64,000 nt of DNA, taken from contig OY744471.1 in NCBI GenBank assembly GCA_963556145.1, positions 365,590 through 429,589 on the forward strand, in the 5' to 3' direction. The DNA comes from Hygrocybe punicea (Eukaryota > Basidiomycota > Agaricomycetes > Agaricales > Hygrophoraceae). Positions 56,046-64,000 of this stretch are shown here, one piece after another. The translations under genes were made by a program, and so were the position numbers. The first letter of the stretch is position 1, and each line of letters begins with the position of its first letter. The notes under the pieces are model-generated. The model saw only the letters and a list, made by a program, of their open reading frames with translations, ran no database searches and was not told the origin of the DNA.

Positions 56046-57325
56046 CGTTATCGCTGTACGGAGGAGAAACCCACAAGGGAGGCATCAGTAGATCTACTCA
56101 TCCGCTTTTGGCTTCTCGGAGGGACGAGTGGCTGTGACCGTGACAATACCAAGATCCACAATGAGCTGCGCGCAATATGCGACAAGTCGGTATCGCTCCA
56201 TAGTTCTGAAGTCATTGTGACGATGACAGCTGCTGTAAAATATGCATGCCAAGTGCTTTTTCGTTGTTTCGAGGGGGTTCTTACTGCTCCAAACCAAGGA
56301 GGCAGGGACGAGAACCGACGATGGCGGAATTCCAACGGATTGGGGGCATACTGATGCATGTTGGTCGTTGTTGTTGGATGATGCAGGGGGAAAACATATG
56401 CTGCTACGTACGGCCATTTATCCAGCTACAAAACCTATAATGGTTGATTTTTAGCTTCATTCCCCATCTCGATTTACAGAATCTCGGTATCTTCTCCTTG
56501 GACACGGACAATCTGGTGTCCGCCATCCTCATTAACAACACAAAGGCACTTGTTTACTTGACTTCCAATAAAGCTGGATGCTAAACGTGTACAATGAGCT
56601 GGGCCAGCTAATGATCAACACCAAATCGACACATATGAATTCCCAAAATACAAACCCTCCCAGTGAAGAGCCTTTTGGTGGACATCATATGGAACCGACG
56701 TAGCGATGTCGGGTTGGATATCAGCCACAGGCTGCCCAAATAAATTTTTTCAATCACAAGAGCGGGACGCATCACCCAAGGCGGCCATAGCAAGACACGG
56801 TGAAGACAAGCAATATTTATTACTATCAATTACCGACACGCAACACCGACAAACCTCACTCATCCCACTCAACATCCGTACCAAGTTCATGCAACTCACA
56901 ATCGACATTTGATTGACGATGTCCGAAAGAGAGAGAGCCATTCTAGGGGTGTCGTTGTTCGGGTACCGGGTCTGTTCTCAACGCTGTCTTCTATCTAGAG
57001 GGATCACGAAACATCTCAGTGACCGATATGGACATGTGAACTCATCTGGGCGGCTGTTCGGCCAACGGGCAATGCGCATGTCGTTGTGAGGTTCAACACC
57101 AGCCTCGTTTCAGAGCAAACCGTACACGGTTGTAGGAAACAGCAGGGCAAAAAGGTATCGGGTGTGCATATCAACCCAATACAGGTGAAAATGTACAGGT
57201 TGGCTTTAACAATGAGAAGGCGATAGCATTAATAAACGTGGATACCTAGACACGGAGGCTACCACCACAGATATACAAATAATGAACGGTATAAATCACG
57301 CAACAAAAAGATCCTATTAAATATA
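56046..57325. other. Spacer between array genes 7 and 8
   Basis: Upstream of gene 7 the sequence departs from the other promoters after about 50 bp. 56340-57325 is beta-type spacer like 53560-54520. No gene. Confidence 0.55.
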
Positions 57326-58926
57326 TCATTCTTTGTATGGTGGCAGTGGCGAAGCTGTATTACTCCTCGTTGGTACCTGAACATCTGCCGGTGGTGAGGC
57401 TGGATTAGCAGAAGAGTTCATAGCGGCTACGAACGCCAGCCGCTGGCTGGTCGTCAGACGAGCAGCATCAAAAGCCGGAGCTAACACCGCCCCTAGATTT
57501 TTGGATTCACTGGTCGTTGACTGCTTGAGTGGATGAGTTTCGGGGACATTATTTTCGTGTGCAGGGGGTGGTGGAGGCACAGTGGCAATTCGATCTGAGG
57601 ACGAGACGTATCCGGCGGTGTTAGGAGGATGTGATGTTAGTATCCCTGGTGATATATATAAGTGTTCCCAAGAAACTGTAGAGTTGCACTGACCGGGAGT
57701 CATAGGGGGAATATGATTGCGACGTTGTGTGTCCGGGACAGCCGTTCGAGTATCATTAGACGTGAATCCACTTCCGGGATGCACGGTGTCGATTGAATCT
57801 GTATTTGAAGGACATTGTTGATCTGGAGTAGTATCGAATGAGACACTGCTGGGCAGAATCCTGCATATATTGGAAACGCACCCAAACTGGGCAAAAGTGG
57901 AGCGGAGAGGTTCATTGTAGGTGCAGGCGGGCTCTCCATAAAACCAGAGTAAGGCTTTAGCTGGGATTCAATGGTAAGAGACCCTAGGGCTGCATCAGCG
58001 TGCGCGTGTCTACGCTTCCATAAAATAATGAATGTGACTGTGAAGGCGAGCAGAACAAAGGCAACGCCACCAACAACGCCACCAACAACGACAGCTTTGT
58101 TGGACTTGTGTGGAGGTACTGAGGAGGGCACTGATGGGGAAGAGGACACCCGGCTGGTAGAAGTTGAGGAGGATAACGTAGGGGATACTGAAGAGGGCAC
58201 TGATGGGGAAGAGGACACCCGGCTGGTAGAAGTTAAGGAGGATAACGTAGGGGATACTGAAGATGTGGTTGTCGATGTGACAGCTAAGTTCGGGCTTTAG
58301 GAAAGTGAGTATGTTGTATGGATTGTGAAAGAACCAGTCGCACTTGACAGTAAATGTGGAGAAAGAGCTTGTTGGAAAGGCGATAGCAGTTCTAATAAAT
58401 GATGAGCTCGAGGTGACCCAGTAGAGAGGACGACTCACAGTTGATATTTTGTCGAGTATGAAGAGACACCATATGGAGACTGTTGAGTGTAGGATTGAAA
58501 AATTGTCGTGGAGTAGTCTGCATAGGAATAGGTAGTTGTGACATTCCCCAAGCAAGCAGATGACGATCCGGGTTGGACAGTGTAATATTGACAATTACTG
58601 TTAATGCTGACGCATGCGATGAAGCTATAACCCGTGGGAATGTTGCAAATCCAATCAAAGTAGCCAACGCCGACAGGGAAGTAAAGATTGAGCATGAAGG
58701 ATGCGTAGTCAGGTGTTTGCAAGGACAAGTAGTCAACCCCCAAAGAACTGTTGTAGTAAATGAGAACAGGTTCGCACTGAGCGATTGAAAGTGGAATAAC
58801 GACGTCGAAGCCAAACGAAGGATCGCCGAGTTGAAAACCTTGTGTTGGTCGAGGAACATCCGTGGTTTGTCCCAGCGCAGTGAGGATGACGGCCAACACA
58901 ACCACAGCTGTTAGCTTTGGATCCAT
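57326..58926 (-). CDS. Array gene 8: type-C tail, duplicated stalk segment
   Basis: Exons 58926-58439, 58294-57882, 57822-57694 and 57645-57326 give exactly 449 residues. Signal peptide AVVVLAVILTALGQ; ectodomain with QCEP, WICNIPTG, ACVSINSNC and SACLGN. The stalk holds an in-frame 69-bp tandem duplication (23 residues, each copy with VSPTLSSSTSTSRVSS). TM KAVVVGGVVGGVAFVLLAFT, then KRRHAH. Tail type C ends SPLPPYKE (LPxY). An in-frame TAA in the stalk region falls inside intron 1, whose acceptor here is the less usual CTAAAG. No palindromic promoter element upstream. Confidence 0.8.
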
Positions 58927-61224
58927 CGTTATCGCAGTGTGGAGTCAAAGCTGGTTTGACTTCCCATCATCATGTCAGGCACCGAGATCGAGCCAGAGTA
59001 CTTATGGTACTCACTTGTGCGATAAAAATCACCAAGACATCATGTTTGTCGCTTTTCATCAACACGCATAAGATATGCCCATCGGAGGGAATAGGGCAGT
59101 TGTGGCATTAGAGCCGTTCTGAAAGAATCGAGCTCCTTTATACCTCATTTTCACAGGATCGTAACGACCATTGCCGGTTTACGGGATTCTTGGGTGTCCG
59201 CCAACTTTTCGCCACTTGGATACTGAAATTCCGAACAATGAGGGGCAGTTGAGTGAATGTGTGACAATATGCAACCTACTCCATGCGGACGAAGCTTATT
59301 CCCTCTATCATTGAGGATAACATGACTCAGACAACTATTTGAAAGAAAACCTCGTGGATCAATCAATGTCAAGGAGATAAACTGGACCTACTCTCGCAAA
59401 CTTGATTCCATCATGTCCATCTCCATGTCATCGATGTTGCAGAACGGATGACAAACTTGAGTTTAGATGCCATTTGCAATAAAATGCGCTTGGGTAACAC
59501 AAAAGCGACAGATGTAGACCCATCCTTCCCACCGTCACCTTCAGTGGTGGTGAAATAAAATGCCAAAACAGGGCTATCCGCGCTGGTACGCCGTCCTTCC
59601 GGATCCCGCATCTCCCTCGCCAACTTGCGCTTCACCTCTGCAGCAGGTCCGTTCTGGCGCCTTACCCATGCGGACCTGCAACAACGCGACAATGCTGAGC
59701 ACGACTTGGGCATTCAGGGTGTTCACCTCCCCAAACACAATCAGCCGTGTGCGTGCTTCCATATCGACAGGTAGCGTCATGCATTTGACGTTGACCGCAA
59801 ACAGGTTGGTGTTGGATGGGTTGTCGAGAAGCCCCAGCGTCAGAAGACTCAGAACCGAATGTTTCCACAGGTATTCCAAATGATGGGGACCGCAAGAGCG
59901 CGTTCTGTGAGTTTGAGGCTCTAGGACTGTCTTCGCTACCCTGTAACTTGTGGCCTACAAGCCTGCACCGCGATGGAAGGTCCAGTGAGCCAAGGAGAGG
60001 AATTTGATGATCAAAACTTACCGCTTCTGAGCAATAACGCGCCTAAAACCATGAATAAGAATCGCTAGAAAATAACGAACGACAAAATAATTTTGCACAC
60101 CTTCAATATTCAATGCTGCACGGGATGGTCTATCCACAGATTGCATAATCACATTGGATGGAGATTATGGACCCGCGAAGGCATTTGCCTGGCGATATCC
60201 TCGAGTACAGAGGGGTCAGAAAACTTGAGGTGGTAGGTTGTTGGATTCATGTGTGTTAGAATGTCCTTGTCTGAGGGGGGCAAAGGGAAAACTGTGCCGT
60301 TTACTTGCGAGCCTGTGAGACCGATAAGCCACGCAGGTTCTCGAGCCGGTCGCACTTCTCACCTGTGGATCCTGGCCCAAAGCCTTCCAAATACTGCTAT
60401 AACAAAAAGTCTCGCATGTTTTTTCTTCAACGGAGGCCACAGAGAGCTACGGTTGTGGCAATAAACGGAAAGGTAAGGGAGGTGATATTGCGCGGAGTCG
60501 CGGACCTCCCCACATTGATAGATTTTCTCCGTTCTTTGCATCGCTCATACGTCACGGTTATGGTCATTCTTCGCCGCGCATTGGAGTGATACCTTGGAGA
60601 CCCGCAAGCTACAAGAAGAAGAACGCGAAGAGATTGAGTAGCTAAGATTATCAAATCGGCCAAGGAAAAGGTCAGCATCTTCGGTTTAACTGCTTCCCCA
60701 GATCATTCCGCATACCATCCATTATTTCACCCGCAAACCTCCAGAGTATGGGGTCACGAAGGACTCCAACATTGATTTCGATGATGTTGAAGATGATGTC
60801 GACCGAGGAGCATTCCAACGACGCGTAAGGATCAGACTCATGAAATTTTCTTGACCTGACTGATTTCTCACACAAGATACGATGCTCACATTTGAATATT
60901 TGAAGGATGCCGAATCTGATGCAAATGTTCCCGCGTGCATCACCCAAGGCGGGGATGGGCCATAGCAAGACACGGCGAGCACAGGCAATAGTTATTACCG
61001 ACACGCAACACCCACAAACCTCGCTCATCCTATTCAACATCCGTACCAAGTTCATGCAACTCACAATCGACGTTTGATTGACGACGTCCGGAAGAGAGAG
61101 AGCCATTCTAGCGTGTCGTTGTTCAGGTACCGGTCTGTTCTCAACGCTGTTTTCTATCTAGAATGATCACGAAACTTCTCAGTGACCGAAATGGACGTGT
61201 GAACACATCTGGGCTGCTGTCCAG
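58927..61224. other. Spacer upstream of array gene 8, with relic shared with 31780-32540
   Basis: 59500-60000 (minus strand) keeps about 100-codon pieces in two frames, and 60420-60860 repeats 31970-32520. These look like two parts of an eroded, duplicated gene of unknown family. 60890-61200 is beta-type spacer. No intact gene. Confidence 0.45.
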
Positions 61225-61310
61225 CCAACAGGCATTTGGCCGAGCAGATTGTCCAAACGCAGTGAGGATGACAGTGCACACAACCACAGCTATCAACGTT
61301 ACAAGTAAAA
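61225..61310 (-). pseudogene. Relic of a tenth array gene: signal peptide only
   Basis: The minus strand reads LIAVVVCTVILTAFGQSARP with the same codons as exon 1 of genes 3 and 4. The ATG region has been altered (ACGTTGATAGC follows a lost start) and the similarity stops right after the SARP position, where beta-type spacer begins. Just upstream, 61345-61365 still shows a decayed promoter element (TTTGCC-AAACTCCCG-GGCCAA). It marks a deleted unit between genes 8 and 9. Confidence 0.7.
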
Positions 61311-62843
61311 ACCGTTCTCATGTCAGTCACGATCTCTACTTGCGTTTGCCAAACTCCCGGGCCAATTTGCCCTAATAATAACGATCCCACCACAGCCCTC
61401 CGACTGTAGTACTACGCAGATGCTGCCAGTGCCGAACTCAGCATGTCACAGTATTCCGCGAGCTCCTCTTTGTGATACGAAATCATCTGAAACTCACTAA
61501 ATCATGATATTGTTTAGATAAAATTTCGACCAGGTCCCAATTTCTTTCATCAGCTACTCACACCTCCCTTCAAGTCAACAAGTATGGCAGTGACGTGCGT
61601 AACGGTCATCATAGATCTAACACCGACGGATGAGCGGACAACTGTTATCACCTCCACTGCTCAGATGCAACCAATGTAAGTTCCAAAGCCCACCGGTCCT
61701 TGGTCGATATTCAAACACCATAAGGCCAATGACGCCTTCACCCTCGGTGGAATGCATATTACCAGGACCAGTAACCAAGTTGGTGGAGACGGAGGTGCAG
61801 ACATCCTTAGGCAAGTCATACCGACGAGCTTCCGAAGTCATACCCCATCGAATTACTTACAACAGGAGGACACGGTGATAGACATCTATTCCCAGTTTGC
61901 GTCATCTTCTCGTCTCCTTCAAACAATCATACCATTGTCAAGACTTATCACAGGTTTCTCTGCATGCATGAGTTTCAGCGTGGCGCATGAGTATCTCAGA
62001 TGCACTCACATCAATATTTAAGGACAGATATCCCCGCAATGCTAGGACAGCGAAGCCAACCCAGAAGGAGGGCAAGTATCGAGGCACACAGTTTTTAAAT
62101 CATACTCACTCATTTAACAGCGGTATCCATTATGTTCCAGAGAGAGATTCGTGGCTCGCCCATGTGCCATTCTCAATTGGCCAATGATCATTCTGCTGAG
62201 CTCTGTCAGGTTAGCTGCTTGTATACCTGCCTGTCGCATGCCGAATGGTATTATACTTGATTGGGAAAAGGCACCCTTTGAGGCACGGAGACCAGGCAGG
62301 GACATTCCGAGAGCAACTCACGTATCTGGGATGCAATATTGCGCTTCCAAGTCGGACTGCATGCGGTCGATGGAGCATCTGAATTCCAGCCCGCTGTAAG
62401 GTGACTGTGTGGACAGTGGACACGACAGCGGGACCTTGTTGCGTACAGGCAATCAGATCCGACTCCAATCCCATGAATTTCTCTCCTGGACTGGGAAATT
62501 CACAACTTCGGGGCACACTTGGTGGGTGAGTCAACCTGGTAAAAAATGCGAGGGATCAGGCAATGACTTATTCCATAAATTCACACAGGCCGTCTCAGAC
62601 CGCCACTCTCGTATTCATTGTCCACCGGGAGCATTGGCTATTTGTTGGGTTGGCTCTAGCGGGATGGATGGATGGGTACCGAGGACATGGAATGTATTTC
62701 AAGCGGTAGCGATAGCAATACGATAATGATAACAAGGAATGATTCAGAAAACCATACAGCACCACGAGACCGGCTAATAATAATACCAACAAAATCACGG
62801 GAAGCAAGAAACAACATGCCTAAAAAATAATTTAATGCTATAT
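61311..62843. other. Spacer downstream of array gene 9
   Basis: 61540-62843 is almost identical to 22790-24085 at the other end of the array, with few small indels. It contains no gene. Confidence 0.7.
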
Positions 62844-64000
62844 TCATCCCTCATATGGTGGTGGCAAAGTTGCTGTATTACCCCCGGTCGATTCCGCCGG
62901 CATCGCTTGGTTGGGCATGAGCAAACTGTTGAGCGTTGCAACCATGGCATGCCGTTCCCTCGTAGTCAACCGTGCGCGAGAGATGACACCCAGAATGTTC
63001 GCTATGTCTGGGAGTTCATCCCGGCCCACCTCGTTTGTCGTTGATGACTGGGGTAGCAGTGCTGTTGACATTTGAACACCTGCTGGTGGTGATGCCACCA
63101 GTGACGCTGCCTCTGGCGTATTCAGGGAGGCTACAAGTGCCTGTCGTTGGCTGGCATTCAGCCGGCGAAGAACTGAAGCTAAGCCAGCCTCCAGTGCTGG
63201 TGGTGGTGGTGCCAGATCAGCAGGAGGAGCGGGTTCTGGAGGCAAAGCGGCAATGGGAGCTGAAGTTGTCAGTGCCCCTGCATCTGCTGATATATACAGA
63301 GTTTCAAAATGAAGAAGGAATGGGAAGAGCTATACTAACCAGCATGTGTGGTCAAGCCGACATGATTGTGCCCTTGTGTGTCCAGGACACCCGTTCGACT
63401 GATGCTAGGTTTGAATTTGCTCCCGCGATGTATAACGTGGATTGGATTGGTGTCTGAGAAGGGTCTTACTTCACCGAAGGTGGCATCAGTCGTGGCATCA
63501 GCCTGCGAGTTTCTACGCTTCCGCAAAAAGATGAATGCGACTGTGAAGGTGAGCAGAACAAAGGCAATGCCACCAACAATGCTACCAACAATGACGTTGG
63601 ACTTGTGCGGAGGTACTGAGGAGGGCACTGATGGGGAAGAGGACACCGGGGTGGAAGAAGTTGAGGAGGATAACGTAGGGGATGCTGAAGATGTGGTTGT
63701 GGACGTGACAGCTAAGTTTGGGCTATTGAAAAGTGAGTATGTTGTATGGATTGTAAAAGAACCAGTCGCACTCGACAGTGATTGTGGAGAAAGAACTTGT
63801 TGGAAAGGCGGTAGCAGTCCTGATAGATGATGAGCTTGAGGTGACCCAGTAGAGAGGACGACTCACAGTTGATACTCCATCGAGTGTGAAGAGTTTCCAG
63901 ATGGAGAATGTTGGGTGTAGGATTGAAAATACGTTGTGTCATAGGAAACATAGGCATATGTAGTCGTGACATTCCCCAAGCAATCCGAAGACGATCCAGG
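62844..64000 (-). CDS. Array gene 9, partial: type-A tail, fused exon
   Basis: The 5' part lies beyond the window. Visible exons: 64000-63867 (partial), 63722-63340 and 63286-62844; their frame is consistent throughout. The visible ectodomain end has SSSDCLGNVTTTYAYV. Ser/Thr stalk, TM VIVGSIVGGIAFVLLTFTVA, then RKRRN. As in genes 3 and 6 the second intron is absent and ADATTDATFGEVRPF is coding. The tail has a shortened helix motif (EAGLASVLRRLNASQRQAL) and ends LPPPYEG. Confidence 0.75.

Noticed and set aside
58290..58330. Nonsense codon TAA in array gene 8
   Set aside because: It lies within the first intron, directly before the acceptor AG that aligns with those of the other copies.

Overview
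This is eukaryotic nuclear DNA from a filamentous fungus, most likely a basidiomycete of the class Agaricomycetes. The signs are short GT-AG introns of about 45-145 bases in every real gene, families expanded in mushroom-forming fungi (alpha-kinase, Mug135-like, HNH and seven-helix DUF6534-like proteins, a DDE 'integrase core' protein, Ngaro-type and hAT transposons), and no operons or ribosome binding sites. Function and family names come from recognising motifs by eye; no search was run. Exon models are mine.

Layout. 1-1.1 kb: part of an LTR-like element with a TATA box and seven tightly packed ATTGTTC(T) sites that match the yeast Rox1 operator. 2.0-9.7 kb: a DNA transposon with terminal inverted repeats of about 305 bp. 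It carries a DDE integrase gene (minus strand) and, divergently, an alpha-kinase gene and a Mug135-like gene. A 1.9-kb non-autonomous hAT element holding a stolen piece of an ER Hsp70 gene interrupts the last of these. 10.0-15.7 kb: a complete-looking Ngaro-type tyrosine-recombinase retrotransposon with split direct repeats. 15.7-22 kb: the unique-looking part, with a seven-helix membrane protein gene, a possible small gene and an HNH-nuclease-like gene.

24-64 kb: a tandem array, all on the minus strand, of nine paralogous genes (the ninth runs off the window) plus one signal-peptide relic. Each encodes a signal peptide, a compact ectodomain with conserved cysteines, a Ser/Thr-rich stalk, one membrane helix and a cytosolic tail with amphipathic repeats. 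In eight of nine copies the tail ends in an [L/P]PxY motif, the class of peptide that recruits Rsp5/Nedd4 ubiquitin ligases. When I place the introns, all eight complete copies sum to an exact reading frame, so the apparent premature stops lie inside introns. Copies differ by tail type, repeat number, stalk length and intron content, as expected from unequal exchange. Spacers between genes are duplicated too.

The array is split between copies five and six by an 850-bp near-perfect palindrome (foldback element), itself split by a 9.3-kb hAT transposon with 8-bp target duplications. That hAT holds a transposase gene, a conserved-looking accessory gene broken by two in-frame TGA codons, and a fragment of a BCS1-like AAA ATPase gene. 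The two hAT elements share their ends, so the large one probably mobilises the small one.
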